Below are positions 15,996-26,900 of a stretch of 46,795 nt of DNA, piece after piece (the stretch's first letter is position 1; the number at the start of each line of letters is the position of its first letter). This DNA is from DATFYM01 sp035315065 (GTDB taxonomy: Bacteria; Acidobacteriota; Terriglobia; UBA7540). The notes beneath the pieces are model-generated. The model was given only the letters and a program-made list of their open reading frames with translations, was not told the origin of the DNA and did no database searches. A program made the position numbers and the translations under genes. The stretch lies in the NCBI GenBank assembly GCA_035315065.1, contig DATFYM010000225.1:1-46795 (forward strand), in the 5' to 3' direction.

Positions 15996-18218
15996 CTTCA
16001 GCACCTTGACGTCGAATGCCGGCAACTTGACTTCCGAGGGCTCGGCGGCTCCGGTCAGCACGTTGCGATACGCCTGGCCCAGGTCCACCGACTGCTCCTT
16101 TTCCGTGTAGTTCATCAGGAAAATAATCTTGCCGCCTGGCCCTTGACGTGTCGCCACCTCCACCCCCTCCGGTGCGCGGGGCCCCGGCTCCACGCCGGCG
16201 CCTTGCAAAGCGTAGGCTACCAGGCGCTCATAAAACTCGGGGGCCGAGGATTCGGTCCCCACGTAGAACACACTCCCCTGCTGGAAGTGGTTCAGGGTGA
16301 CCGCGGCAGCGCCTTCGTAGTATCCCTTCCCATAGGTAGCGAGAGGCTGGGCGCCGGCAGGCGTCAGGATGTCGAACCACACGCCCGCCGGATAATGCGA
16401 TCCGTCGTGGCCCACCATTTCCTGCTCCTGCCCCACTTGCGGATCATAATCGTGAATGGCAACGCCCGCAAGCTCGGCGAGAGGCCCGGGCAGCGTCTGG
16501 TCGGTCACCACGTTCTGTTCGTCCTTGACCCCCGATCGATAGGTCAGCACCAGCGTTCCGCCATTTTTTACGAAGTCGGTGAGCTTCTCCACCAGCGGCT
16601 TCGTCACTACGAACAGGGACGGCGCCACGAGCACCTTGTAGGCGGAGAAATCGCTCTGGGGAAACACCACGTCGACGCTGGTCCCCTGCTTCCTCAAGGC
16701 GGCGTAGTAAAGGCCGAGTTGCCGATTGTAATCGAAATCCTTCACCAGAGTTTGGATGTGAAAAGCCCAGCGGCTGTCGGGCGAGACGAGCAGCGCGGCC
16801 GGTGAGACCGGTGTTGATCCTTGAAGGACGCTGCTGAGCTGCTTCACTTCCTTCCCCAGTTGGGCCACGGCCTGGTAGCGAGCGTTGGGGTAGCCATCCT
16901 GGTCGAGGACCCCTTGCCAGTACTGCTCGGTACCGTAGCGGGAGGTTTTCCAGCGGAAGAAGCAGACTCCATCGGCGCCGTGGGCGATCGACTGGTAGGC
17001 CCAGGCGCGATAGAGTCCCGGCGCAGCCTGGCGCCCCCAGAACGTCATCCAGCCGGGAAGTCCGCCTTCTTGCTCCATCACCATGAAGTTGTGCTGGTCC
17101 TTGGAGCCGCGCATCAAGTCGTGAGACAGTCCCACGTCAAGGTAGTCGGCATGGTTGTTTCGGAAAATCATCGGATAGTTGTCCCAAGCCACGAAATCCA
17201 ACGGGGTGTTGAAGGTCGAGTAGTCGATATCGTCAAACATTCCCATTTCGTTGTGGGTGATGGCCTTTCCCGGCGCCGTCCGGCGCAGGATATCCGCCTG
17301 CACTTTAAGGAAATCGCGTGAGGCGTCGCTGAAGAAGCGGTGGTAATCAAGAGCCAAGCTCACATTGTAGACACCGTAGAGAGTGTTCCAGGGCAGCGGC
17401 ACCTGGCTCCAGGCGCTGTAAGTGTGACCCCAGAAGATCGTTCCCCAAGCGCGATTGAGCGCGTCCACAGTACCGTACTTCGCCTGGCACCATTTCTGGA
17501 AGGCCGCGAGGCAGTAAGAATCGTAGCAGAAGGGGCCGCCGAGCTCATTATCGATCTGCCAGCCCAGCACTCCCGGATGATTCTTGTAATGCTCGGCCAT
17601 GGCGGTGACAATCCCCCGCACCGCCGCCAGGAACTGCGGATTGTGCAGGCAATAGTTGCGTCGTGACCCGTAGCGGTAGCGGACTCCCTGTTCGTTCATT
17701 GCGGCAATGTCCGGATACTTGGCCATCAACCAGGCGGGCGGCGACGCGCTGGGTGTTCCCAAAACGGCTTTGATGCGGTGCGCGTTCAACACCTTCAGTG
17801 CGTGATCGAGCCAGGAAAAGTCGTAGTGGCCCTCCACCGGCTCCATTTTGGCCCAGGCGAATTCGGCCATGCGAACGAAGTTGATCCCAGCCGCCTCCAT
17901 CATGGAGGCGTCCTTCTCCAACTGGCTCTCAGTCTCAGCTTCGGCCTCCGGGTAGTAGTCGACACCGTAGATCATCTTCCCGCCGTTCCAGGCGATCAAG
18001 TCGAAGCGTTGCGACCCTGAGTTGGACGATGCGCCGGAGTGTAATCCAGATGCCGGGCTCACCTGGCGAGGTGAACCAGTCCCCTGCTTAGCCGGAGCGC
18101 TGCTGTGGCGGGGTGAACTCGCCGCACCTTGCGCGGCGGCCGGAGCCGCCGGGACCACTGGAAGGAGTCCCAGCATTCCGGCGAGGGTGAGTACCAACGG
18201 AGCGCAGTGTTTTTTCAT
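15978..18218 (-). CDS. Secreted GH42-family beta-galactosidase
   Basis: 746 residues. A signal peptide (residues 1 to about 30, ending AAPAAAQ) and an Ser/Gly/Pro-rich linker precede the catalytic barrel (about 80-470). The barrel opens MIYGVDYYPE and shows FVRMAEFAWAKMEP, the general acid/base Glu225 in WQIDNELGG and the probable nucleophile Glu382 in VMEQEGG, both in the normal GH42 context. Residues about 475-650 look like the trimerisation domain, and the C-terminal about 90 residues form a small beta domain. It should hydrolyse terminal beta-galactosides outside the cytoplasm; many intracellular GH42 enzymes lack the signal. The final residues AVASD and the stop are encoded by a heptad repeat, a sign that the 3' end was remodelled by the element. 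Confidence 0.92.
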   Translation of the reverse strand: MKKHCAPLVLTLAGMLGLLPVVPAAPAAAQGAASSPRHSSAPAKQGTGSPRQVSPASGLHSGASSNSGSQRFDLIAWNGGKMIYGVDYYPEAEAETESQLEKDASMMEAAGINFVRMAEFAWAKMEPVEGHYDFSWLDHALKVLNAHRIKAVLGTPSASPPAWLMAKYPDIAAMNEQGVRYRYGSRRNYCLHNPQFLAAVRGIVTAMAEHYKNHPGVLGWQIDNELGGPFCYDSYCLAAFQKWCQAKYGTVDALNRAWGTIFWGHTYSAWSQVPLPWNTLYGVYNVSLALDYHRFFSDASRDFLKVQADILRRTAPGKAITHNEMGMFDDIDYSTFNTPLDFVAWDNYPMIFRNNHADYLDVGLSHDLMRGSKDQHNFMVMEQEGGLPGWMTFWGRQAAPGLYRAWAYQSIAHGADGVCFFRWKTSRYGTEQYWQGVLDQDGYPNARYQAVAQLGKEVKQLSSVLQGSTPVSPAALLVSPDSRWAFHIQTLVKDFDYNRQLGLYYAALRKQGTSVDVVFPQSDFSAYKVLVAPSLFVVTKPLVEKLTDFVKNGGTLVLTYRSGVKDEQNVVTDQTLPGPLAELAGVAIHDYDPQVGQEQEMVGHDGSHYPAGVWFDILTPAGAQPLATYGKGYYEGAAAVTLNHFQQGSVFYVGTESSAPEFYERLVAYALQGAGVEPGPRAPEGVEVATRQGPGGKIIFLMNYTEKEQSVDLGQAYRNVLTGAAEPSEVKLPAFDVKVLKAVASD

Positions 18219-18924
18219 ATTGACCCCTGGATTGGAGAAGCGGTCAGCCGTCGGCTATCAGCGATAGCAAACAGCATGAGCGAGTGTCTCGTTTCTCACG
18301 ACCTTCTGATGTTGGGGGCGGAACCAGTCACCAGCGGCCCGGCAGACCTTACCCGACCGCCGATTACTGATGATCGGTCGCACGGACCGCTCTCTAGCGC
18401 GAAATCCCCCGCAGTCTTTATATCACCAATTCACCAGTTCGGGCCGGTCTCTATCACGAATTCGCCCCCAATCGTCCGTTGGAAGAATGTGATCCACAGA
18501 TTGCGCAGACTTTTCGCCGATCACCCGAAGCCCTCCGCTTGGTCGCGCCCGCCAAGAACAGAAAGGCCAGTGCCCGAAGCGCCCGTTCAACTTCTTATGC
18601 CGCTCCTCCTAGGTCCAGGCACCTGCTTTTCCAAATACAGGTGAGGCAAAACGGCCTCGCAAATCTCTTGTTCCGCACAATAGCTTATTCTAAGTTTCCA
18701 GGCCGGACAATCACGCTGACCCGGATGGCAAAAAAAGGCGATCGTGGCTATGATGTGATTGCCGACAAGATTAGAATACATCGGGTACGCCGATGACTTC
18801 CGGTGAAGGAACAATCAAACCGGGCTACACCAGTTTCAGCGCTCTACGGCGGCTGGCCGCAAGCGCGGCGGCAAGCTGTCACCAAGACCGTGGATCAAAC
18901 GTCTGCTTGCCGTAGGAGGCATCG
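18219..18924. other. Intergenic region without a recognisable gene
   Basis: About 700 bases between divergent genes. Open frames here have no motif or plausible start. It contains a degenerate TCAGCNN heptad run near 18242-18275 and a GATCCACAGATTGCGCAG motif (about 18490-18508) that recurs at 40480. Promoters for the GH42 gene and for the gene at 18925 presumably lie here, but I cannot place them with confidence. Confidence 0.4.
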
Positions 18925-19560
18925 GTGAAGCTGCTAAAGAAGATCGTTGCGGGCGTGCGGGTCCGCCGACTCCTCCTTTCCTTTTCGGAGGGCCGCCCCT
19001 CGGTTGGCTCCGTCGGAGGCTGCGAAGAGCGGGCGAGACGCCATCGCCCGCAGGCTATCTTCCTGGGCGTCCTGGCCGTCGTGACCTTCGCCGTGTGGGT
19101 GGAGGCAACCGATGCTGCCGCATCTGGGCAGCAGTTAGCCCAACCGGCGCCAGCCCAGGCGGCCCCCAAGGGCGGCAACGTCGCACCCGCCTGGAGGACC
19201 TGGAAGTCGCAAACCACGGGGAATGAGTATCGCGTGCGCGTGGAGAAAGGCGTCGTTTACGCCGAATGGGTGAACGTCCCCGCCGACTGGGCCAAGCAGG
19301 GGGCGTACCTGCGCACCGAGTGCCGTCGCAGCGGCGGCAAGTGGGTGGGTACTTCGGTCAGTCATCTGCCCTGCACCGCAGGTGAGGGCCAAGGCACTTA
19401 TATCGCCAAGTGGTGCGACCTGCAAACGCAAACCGAGATCGATTCCATCTCGCCCCAGCGTATTACCGGTCGGGGCCAGCGTCAGAGCAAGATCGATTGC
19501 CAGCAGTGCAAGATTCTGGAAGCCAGTTGGGCTGATTTCGTCTGGACGCCTAGCCGTTGA
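18925..19560 (+). CDS. Uncharacterised membrane-anchored or secreted Cys-containing protein
   Basis: 211 residues. A basic N-terminus, one hydrophobic segment (about 44-62, GVLAVVTFAVWVEA) and an Ala/Gln/Pro linker lead to a compact domain of about 125 residues. The domain has a TWKSQTTGNEYRVRVEKGVVYAEW start and five Cys residues (CRRSGGKW, LPCTAGEGQG, WCDLQTQTEID, CQQC near the end). It could be a signal-anchored periplasmic domain or a secreted one. I do not recognise the family. The codon pattern and the conserved-looking Trp/Cys spacing support a real gene. It is isolated: its neighbour at 19615 is convergent. Confidence 0.6.
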   Translation: MKLLKKIVAGVRVRRLLLSFSEGRPSVGSVGGCEERARRHRPQAIFLGVLAVVTFAVWVEATDAAASGQQLAQPAPAQAAPKGGNVAPAWRTWKSQTTGNEYRVRVEKGVVYAEWVNVPADWAKQGAYLRTECRRSGGKWVGTSVSHLPCTAGEGQGTYIAKWCDLQTQTEIDSISPQRITGRGQRQSKIDCQQCKILEASWADFVWTPSR

Positions 19561-19614
19561 CGTCAGGCTGGAGACAATTGACCTTTTCCTATGCCCCCGC
19601 TCTAAGGCTTCGGC

Positions 19615-20868
19615 CTATTCGTAGCGCAGCGCCGTCACCGGATCAAGGTGCGAAGCGCGCACGGCGGGAACGATTCCGCTCAGAACACCTACCACTACGA
19701 GAATCGCGGTAGAGAGCAGCACCGTGCCTAGCGAAATCGCCAGATGGATATCGCCCTTGCCGGAGGTATCCTCGTACAAGGGACCGAGCAAGGGCAGCGT
19801 CCCGACGGCGGCGCTGAGGGCGTAGGAGAGGGCGATGCCGATGGCCCCTCCGATTAGCGTCAATACCATGGCCTCGGCCAGGAACTGGACAATGATGTGC
19901 CGGCGGCGGGCGCCGAGGGCGCGCCGCAGCCCGATCTCGCGGATGCGCTCGTCCACCGACACCAGCATGATGTTCATCAGGCCGACGCCGCCGATGCCCA
20001 GAGTCAGAATACCGATGAAGGTGAGCAGGACTTCCAGGCCGATGGTAATGCCATCGATGATGGGCCGGAATTCCTCGCGGCCGAACATCTGGATGGCCTG
20101 CTTATCGGTGGGCGAGAAATGCTGGCGGTCGGCGACGACGGCGCGTACCTGGTCCTCGGCCTTAGCCTCGAAGACGGGAGCAATGGGCTGAAACACCAGC
20201 ACGCTGCCGTAGCGCGTGTTCCAGAGATCGCCGGCCGAACTGTAGGGGATCCAGGCACACTCGTCGTCGCTGGTGAAGTAGTTGCTCATTTGCATCTTGC
20301 GGTCCATGGTGCCGACCACGGTGAAGCGCACGCCGCTGATCTCCACCGTCTCACCCACGGCCGGGCGTCCACCGAAGAGTTTCTCGCGCAGGCGGGAGCC
20401 TATGAAGACTACGCGCCGGCGTTCGAGTTGGTCCTCCGGGCTGATCCAGCGTCCCAGGCTCGGAACCTCGTTGCGCATCTCTCCGTATTCGGGGCACACG
20501 CCACGGATGGCGGTGTTGGCCAGGCGCTCGCCGTAGCTGATGGGCAGCCAACGGACGGTCTCGAGACAGGCGTGCCGAACCAGAGTGGCTTGGGCGCGGA
20601 TCAGTTCCACATCTTCTTTTTCAAACACTACGTGCTGGCCGGCGCGCTGCCCTCCGGCCTGCTCGCTGGTGGTCTGGGGCCAGCAGATCACCGCGCCTTT
20701 GCCAAAGGCTTGAAAGGCCGTCACCAGGATGGCGCGGAAGCTGTTGCCATAAGCGATGAGCAGCGTGACAGCGGTGATTCCCCACACCACTCCGAGCATG
20801 GTGAGGAAGCTGCGCGTGGGTTGGCGCTTCAGAGCGTCCCAGGCTTGGCGGAGGACTTCAGAGAACAT
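19615..20868 (-). CDS. MacB-like ABC permease (second of two)
   Basis: 417 residues with the MacB permease plan: N-terminal basic segment, membrane segment (about 20-42, SFLTMLGVVWGITAVTLLIAYG), extracytoplasmic MacB_PCD-type domain (about 45-280) and three C-terminal membrane segments. The loop DERIREIGLRRALGARRRHI is the standard FtsX coupling region. It ends with the usual ASHLDPVTALRYE tail. It follows a second MacB-like permease and an HlyD-type adaptor on the same strand, so the three probably form one export or lipoprotein-handling complex. No ATPase of its own is fused or adjacent. Confidence 0.88.
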   Translation of the reverse strand: MFSEVLRQAWDALKRQPTRSFLTMLGVVWGITAVTLLIAYGNSFRAILVTAFQAFGKGAVICWPQTTSEQAGGQRAGQHVVFEKEDVELIRAQATLVRHACLETVRWLPISYGERLANTAIRGVCPEYGEMRNEVPSLGRWISPEDQLERRRVVFIGSRLREKLFGGRPAVGETVEISGVRFTVVGTMDRKMQMSNYFTSDDECAWIPYSSAGDLWNTRYGSVLVFQPIAPVFEAKAEDQVRAVVADRQHFSPTDKQAIQMFGREEFRPIIDGITIGLEVLLTFIGILTLGIGGVGLMNIMLVSVDERIREIGLRRALGARRRHIIVQFLAEAMVLTLIGGAIGIALSYALSAAVGTLPLLGPLYEDTSGKGDIHLAISLGTVLLSTAILVVVGVLSGIVPAVRASHLDPVTALRYE

Positions 20869-20871
20869 AGT

Positions 20872-20975
20872 CGTCAGCTTTCAGGCAGAAGTCGTCAGTC
20901 GTCAATCATCAGTTCTCAATTGTCATTTCTCGGTCATCGCTCTGCAGTCAGTTCTCAGGAGCCCTCAGTTGCTGA
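20872..20975. repeat. Heptad array, unit TCGTCAN/CAGTTCT
   Basis: About a dozen degenerate 7-base units (CAGTCGT, CAATCAT, CAGTTCT, CAATTGT and so on) lie between the two permease genes and extend into the 3' end of the upstream one. Confidence 0.7.
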
Positions 20976-22322
20976 AGCTAAGCTGCCGCCTGGACGAAAG
21001 GAGCGGCGATCGCTTGCGACTGGAAGCTGAGGTCTAGGGCCTGCGAACTGACGAACGGACAAACTTCCGCCCGGCTCGAATCCCAGTGCCTCGATAGGAT
21101 CAATGGTTGCCGCCCGCCGTGCCGGATAGAGGGCGGCGAGGACAGCAACGGTCCCGAGCAGCGCAAAGGAGAGCACTCCCGACTGCCAGGTAGGAAGCAG
21201 ACCGGCGAAAAACGGCGGCATCGGAATCAGATTCACCAGGCCGCACAATCCCCAAGCGACACCCATGCCCAGGCCCCCACTCAGAAAAACCACGATGATG
21301 GTCTCGATGAAGAACTGCCAAAGAATGCTGCGCGCGGTGGCGCCCACGGCCTTGCGCACCCCGATTTCCTTGGTACGCTCACGGACTGCTACGAGCATCA
21401 CGTTCATCACGCCGATGCCACCCAGGAAAAGGGTCACTAGGCCCACGGCGCCAAGGAAGTACTTCATGCCCTCGGTCATCGTCTGAAAGGCTTGGGCCTC
21501 TTCGACGGTGTCCCAGATGGGAACTGCTTCCTTGTCGTGCGGATCGAAGTTGTGGATGCGAGCCAAAGACCGGCGCAACTCCCACTTGCAGCCCTCGTGA
21601 TCACGAACCGATTTCGGGGTCACCAACATCTGATCAATGCTGTCGGGGGTGGACGGAGGCTTATTGGGAAAGTCCCTCAACATGACGCTGAAGGGCACGT
21701 AAACTTTGTTGACATCGAACCCATCGTAGCTCGAATCCTGCTCCTTATGCTTCATCACCCCGATCACGATGAAAGGAATATCCGCAATGTAGAGGGTCTC
21801 CCCGACGGCCGGGCGAGTGGCAAACAGTTGTTTGTTCGCTTCGCTGCCAAGGAAGGCCACGTGGCGAGCCTGCGCCTGATCGTCCCAGTTGTAGAAGCGC
21901 CCTTGCGCCACGTCGATGCTGCGAATCTCGGCGAAGCTGGGCAGCGAACCGGTGACAATGAGGGAAGCGCTGTTATAGAGACTGCGCAACGGCGAGCCGC
22001 CGCGTTCCAGTTCCGGCAGGACGTAGCGACAGGAAGGTGCTTCCTGCTGGACAGCCAGGTAGTCGGTGGCGCTCCAGGAGACCGCGCGCCCGGCCCGCAA
22101 GCCGCCGGCTTGCATGCTAGTGCGGCCCGCGAAGACGATCATCACGTCCTTGGCAAAGCTCTCCGAAACCCGCTGTTGCCCCACCCGGAGTCCCTCGCCG
22201 GCCGCCACCATCAGGGTGATGGAAATGATCCCCCAGGCGATCCCGAACATGGTGAGAAACGTGCGCAACTTGTGGGACCACAGGGTGCGGAGGGTGTCGA
22301 GAAGAAGGTCGTGGAAAGTCAT
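20955..22322 (-). CDS. MacB-like ABC permease (first of two)
   Basis: 455 residues. Same architecture as the downstream permease: MTFHDLLLDTLRTLWSHKLRTFLTMFGIAWG at the N-terminus with the first membrane segment, a large extracytoplasmic domain and three C-terminal membrane segments with RERTKEIGVRKAVGATARSI as coupling loop. After the usual IDPIEALGFEPGG ending there is an unusual extra tail of about 35 residues (SVRQFAGPRPQLPVASD...) that is partly encoded by heptad repeat sequence, so the natural stop may have been lost. It lies between the adaptor gene and the second permease in one transcription unit. Confidence 0.87.
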   Translation of the reverse strand: MTFHDLLLDTLRTLWSHKLRTFLTMFGIAWGIISITLMVAAGEGLRVGQQRVSESFAKDVMIVFAGRTSMQAGGLRAGRAVSWSATDYLAVQQEAPSCRYVLPELERGGSPLRSLYNSASLIVTGSLPSFAEIRSIDVAQGRFYNWDDQAQARHVAFLGSEANKQLFATRPAVGETLYIADIPFIVIGVMKHKEQDSSYDGFDVNKVYVPFSVMLRDFPNKPPSTPDSIDQMLVTPKSVRDHEGCKWELRRSLARIHNFDPHDKEAVPIWDTVEEAQAFQTMTEGMKYFLGAVGLVTLFLGGIGVMNVMLVAVRERTKEIGVRKAVGATARSILWQFFIETIIVVFLSGGLGMGVAWGLCGLVNLIPMPPFFAGLLPTWQSGVLSFALLGTVAVLAALYPARRAATIDPIEALGFEPGGSLSVRQFAGPRPQLPVASDRRSFRPGGSLASATEGS

Positions 22323-22323
22323 G

Positions 22324-22418
22324 ACTCAGCTCTCAGCCATCAGCTTTCAGCCCTCAGCGCGCAAGAGCCTTGCTCCTGAGAGCTGACTGCTGATAGCTGA
22401 TAGCTAGCTTAGCTAACT
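22324..22418. repeat. Heptad inverted element, unit TCAGCNN
   Basis: The left part (22324-22359) has CAGCTCT, CAGCCAT, CAGCTTT, CAGCCCT and CAGCGCG in tandem; the right part (22375-22418) carries inverse GAGCTGA/TGATAGC units. It fills the gap between the adaptor and first permease genes. Confidence 0.8.
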
Positions 22419-22420
22419 GC

Positions 22421-23632
22421 CTACTGCAAGATTACTTTCTGCCCCTCGGTCAATCCCGAAACCAGTTCAGTCTTGATGCCGTTCGAGATGCCGAGTTTCA
22501 CCGCGACCTTGCGCCGGCCGGTTTCCGACTTGGGGTCCGGCTGCTCGACCGAAGTATTGCGATCCTTGTCGTAGACCACGGCCGACTCGGGGATCAGCAG
22601 CACGTTGGGCTTCTCCTCTAGAATGATTTCAGCATTGGCGCTCATGTTGGCCTTGAGCTCGCCGGCGGGGTTCTGAATGGAAACGCGTACCTCGAAGGTG
22701 GTCACGTTGTCCTTCTCGACCCCCATGGGGGAGATCTTGGTGACCTTGCCCTCGAACTTCTTGTCTTTGAAGGACTCCACGACGATGCGGGCGCGCTGGC
22801 CCAGGTACACCTTGCCGATGTCCGCCTGATCGACTTTGCCCAGCACGTAGACGGTGCTCATGTCGCCCAAGGTCATCACCAGGGTCGCTTGCGAGCCCAG
22901 CACCAGGATGGAGCTAACGGCGTCGCCCACTTCCACATCGCGGGAAAGTACAATGCCGTCCATGGGGCTGACGACGGTGGAGTTGCGCAGGTCCTCTTCC
23001 ACCCGATCCAGCGACGCTTGAGCCTGGGCCACCTGAGCCTTGGCGCGGGCCACATCCGCCTTGCTCACGGCCACACTACGTTGCGCCGACATTTGTTTGT
23101 TCAGAGCGATCTGATAAGCCTTGTCGGCGTCATCGAGGGCCGAAGACGCTACCAGACCATCGGCCGCGAGCTTGCGATCGCGCTCGAGCGCTTCTTTCAA
23201 AAACGGCAGGTCGGGACCCTCCGCGTCCACGACGTTGCGCTGGTAGGTGGCTTCGGCGGACTGGACCGCAGCCTGGGCTGCCAGCAGACTGGCCTGAGCT
23301 TCGCTGACGCTGGCCTGGAGTTGCTCCTTATCCAGGTCCACCAACACCTGGCCCTGTTTCACCGTGTCGCCGTAGTCGTGGTAGATTTTCTGGACGATTC
23401 CGCTCGCCTTTGACTTGATCTCCACCTTGGCCAGCGGCTCGATCTTGCCCGTTGCCACCACCGAGCGCGCGACGTCGCCGCGCTCCACCGCCGACAGTTT
23501 CGAGGGGTCGATTTGATGGTTGGGGCGCAGAGCGGCCGTGAGACCGATGGTTGCTCCCGCCAAGAGTACGATAATGACGGTGACCAGTATCCAGCGCCGC
23601 CGTTTGCGGCCGTTCTTGTGGTTGTTGTTCAT
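22421..23632 (-). CDS. HlyD/MacA-type periplasmic adaptor
   Basis: 403 residues. A short basic cytoplasmic tail (NGRKRRRW) precedes one membrane anchor (residues about 14-34). A lipoyl-like barrel half (GDVARSVVATGKIEPLAKVEIKSK) follows, then a long alpha hairpin (about 100-215), the second lipoyl half (TVVSPMDGIVLSRDVEVGDAV), a beta-barrel domain and a membrane-proximal domain. This is the order of MacA/HlyD adaptors, which bridge an inner-membrane ABC permease to an outer-membrane channel. It is the first gene of the adaptor-permease-permease set. No TolC-like gene is present. Confidence 0.9.
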   Translation of the reverse strand: MNNNHKNGRKRRRWILVTVIIVLLAGATIGLTAALRPNHQIDPSKLSAVERGDVARSVVATGKIEPLAKVEIKSKASGIVQKIYHDYGDTVKQGQVLVDLDKEQLQASVSEAQASLLAAQAAVQSAEATYQRNVVDAEGPDLPFLKEALERDRKLAADGLVASSALDDADKAYQIALNKQMSAQRSVAVSKADVARAKAQVAQAQASLDRVEEDLRNSTVVSPMDGIVLSRDVEVGDAVSSILVLGSQATLVMTLGDMSTVYVLGKVDQADIGKVYLGQRARIVVESFKDKKFEGKVTKISPMGVEKDNVTTFEVRVSIQNPAGELKANMSANAEIILEEKPNVLLIPESAVVYDKDRNTSVEQPDPKSETGRRKVAVKLGISNGIKTELVSGLTEGQKVILQ

Positions 23633-23997
23633 AAGTGCATCCGTGTCGTTTTTCCCCGTCCAACTTCACCTACGCAGCGGGCGGTTGAAATGTTCCTGTC
23701 AACGTTGCCCTTGGTTTTGGGGCCCTCGCCCTTGGTGCTAAGTCCTTGGCCTCCGTCGCGGGTTCGTCGCTCGGGAGCAATCGAATTCCTGGCTACGGGA
23801 TAGAATGGTCAGGCTCTCTAAAGACCAAGGCGCAAGCACACGACCACAGCCATCCGTTTAGACTGCGAAGTTCCACCTGCGTTAGCGCCAAGTCCGAGTG
23901 TCAACACCGTTTTCCACTCAAGTAGCGGCGGTCACCTGCCGAACAACTGACTGGAGACTCGACCCGTGGCGAGCGGACTGCCGTCGCCTCACACAGG
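23633..23997. other. Divergent intergenic region
   Basis: About 365 bases between the adaptor gene (minus) and the hybrid kinase gene (plus). No gene, heptad array or clear hairpin is visible. It should hold promoters for both sides, but I cannot assign them. Confidence 0.4.
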
Positions 23998-26900
23998 TTG
24001 ATGCTTTTTGCAGTAACGTTTATGGGACAGTCCATCACCACCACTGGCACTACCGCTGAAGACTCCGCATCTCGGTTGATTTCAGTCGAGCGGGGAAGGC
24101 CGGCGAGCCAACAGACGATACCGGCTGCGCCGGCTTCAAGCCCGAAACGGCTCAGGCCGCAGCCGCGGGTCTGCCGCATCTCTCTGCTGCTGGCGTTCTT
24201 GCTGGCCATGCATCGCTCGGTGTCGGGTCAAGGCATAGTCGCAGGCTCAGGCACAGGAACCCAGGCCACCCTGCCCACGTTGACGCACATCCGGGAGATC
24301 CGCCAACTCACGCCGGTCCAGGCTCAAGCTGGATACCCCGTGCACGTGCGCGCGGTCGTCACCTTTTATGACCCCCAAGGCTCTCGCCCTGGGGGATCAG
24401 ACCCGGATCTTTTCGTCCAGGATTCGACCGCGGGCATCTGGGTTGACACCAAGGGGATGCGGCTCTCGCTGCGGCAGGGGCAGTTGGTTGAAATCGAGGG
24501 CGTCAGCGCCGCGCCTGACCTCGCACCTCAGGTAGCGAAGCCTCGGGTTGTGGTGGTTGGCGAAGCGTCGCTCCCGGTGGCCCAGCGGGTTTCCTTTGAC
24601 CGAGTGGCCTCCGCCAGTGAAGACAGCCAGTGGGTGGAGGTCGAGGGGATCATCCGTTCCGCGATCCCCACCGCCGGGTTCCTGCTGCTTGATGTGGCCG
24701 TCGATGGCGGCCGATTGCAGGCAGTCATTCCTGGTTTCCGGGGCGACATTCTCCCGGGCCTGGTGGACAGCAAAGTGCGCATTCGGGGCGCCTGCGGCAC
24801 GATATTTAATCGCAAGAACCAGGTGGTGGGTATCCTTCTCTTCTTGCAAAGCATGGAGCAAGTGGAGACCGAAGAGCGGGGACCTGTCGATCCCTTTATG
24901 CTGCCCGTCCGGCCCATTGTCAGCTTGATGAAATTCAGTTCCGAAGGCGCCTCGGGCCACCTCGTTAGAGTGGAGGGAGTTGTCACGCTTCAGGGGATGG
25001 GGCGAACCCTATATATCCGTGACGCCATGGACTCCGTCTACGTCGAGACTTTGGAGCAGTCCTCTCTCCAACCCGGGGATCGGGTGACCGTGGTGGGCTT
25101 CCCGTCCCTGCACGAGTTCTCGCCGGCGATGCAGGATGCCGTTTTTGAGCGCGTGGGGCCGGGTCCGGACGTAGCACCTACCAAGATCTCGCCCGAGGAA
25201 GGGCGCCACGGCGACTACGACTCGAAACTGGTGCGCATCGAAGGGCAACTTCAGGAGCAACACGCGTCGCCGAGCGAGAAGGTCCTCGCAATGACCTCGG
25301 GCAACTTGGTCTTCGAGGCCAAAATCGACAGACACCGGGTTGGCCCGGAGTGGCCTTCGCTGACGCCTGGCAGCCGGCTACAGTTGACTGGCGTGTGTTC
25401 GGTCCAAGTCGGTGAAGATCGGCAACCACGCTCGTTCCGGATCCTCCTGCGATCCGGGAAGGACGTTGTGGTGGTGAGTCGGCCCTCCTGGTGGACGGCG
25501 CAACGCAAGTTGTGGATCCTGGCGATCGTGGCGGCGGTTGCCCTTACCACCCTGATATGGTCAGTGGTGCTGGGGCGACGCGTTCACGACCAGACGGGCA
25601 TCATCCTGAAGCGGTTGCAGCGCGAAGTCGTCTTGGAAGAACGCTACCGCGACCTGTTCGAAAACGCCAACGACATGGTCTACACGCACGACCTGCAAGG
25701 AAAGCTCACCTCGCTAAACCGGGCGGGCGAGCAGATCACGGGTTACAACCGCCAGGAGGCGCTAGACACGAATCTGCTGGAGATGGTGGCGCCGGAGTCC
25801 CGCGAACTGGCACGGCAGAAGATCCAGCAGAGTCTGGCCGAAGCTCCGGCTTGCGCTTACGAAATTGAGATTCTTGCCAAGGACGGGCGCCGCGTTCCGC
25901 TGGAGGTCAGTACCCGCGTCATCCACCAGGACGGCACTGCTGTAGGGGTTCAGGGTAGTGCGCGCGACATCAGCGAGCGCCGGCGGTCCGAGCAAGCCTT
26001 GCGCGATTCGGAGAGCCATTACCGGTTATTGTTCGAACGGAACTTGGCCGGGGTCTATCGCAGCACACTGGACGGGAAGATCCTCGACTGCAATGAAGCC
26101 TTCGCTCGCGTTTTCGGTTATGGGTCGCGTGAAGAAGCCCTTGCCCAGTCGGCCATTTCTCTCTATGGGGAACCGGACCGCCGCGACGTGTTCATCTCGC
26201 CGCTGCGAGCGAAAGGGAGCGTCGCCAACCTGGAATTCTGCATGCGGAGAAAAGACGGCAGCCCCGTGTGGGTGCTGGAAAACGCCAGCCTCCTCCGGGA
26301 CCAAAGCGGCAACCTGAACCTGATTGAGGGCACGGTCATCGACATCACGGAGCGCAAAAACGCCGACCAGGCGATGGAGCAGGCCAAGGAAGCGGCGGAG
26401 GAAGCAAACCGGGCCAAAGGAGAGTTCCTCGCCAACGTCAGCCACGAGATTCGCACGCCGATGAACGGAATTCTGGGGATGACGGAACTGGCACTCGACA
26501 GCGAGCCGAACTCCGAGCAGCGCGAGTACCTGGAAGCAATCCAGTTGTCGGCCCAGTCCCTGCTGTCAGTCATCAACGATATCCTGGACTTCTCGAAGAT
26601 CGAGGCGCGCAAGCTCGACCTGGAGACGATCGGTTTTGACCTTCGCCCGAGCCTGAATGAAACGCTCCAGATGCTGGCATTGCGGGTTTACCAAAAAGGG
26701 CTGGCACTGACCAGTCATGTCGAGCCCGATGTGCCGGAGGCGGTGGTGGGCGACCCCGGTCGCCTTCGGCAGGTGATCGTCAACCTGGTGGGCAACGCTA
26801 TCAAGTTTACCGAGCAAGGCGGCATCAACCTCTGCGTCAGCACGGAATCGACCGGTCCGGGCGAGGTTGTCCTGCACTTTGCTGTGTCCGATACCGGTAT

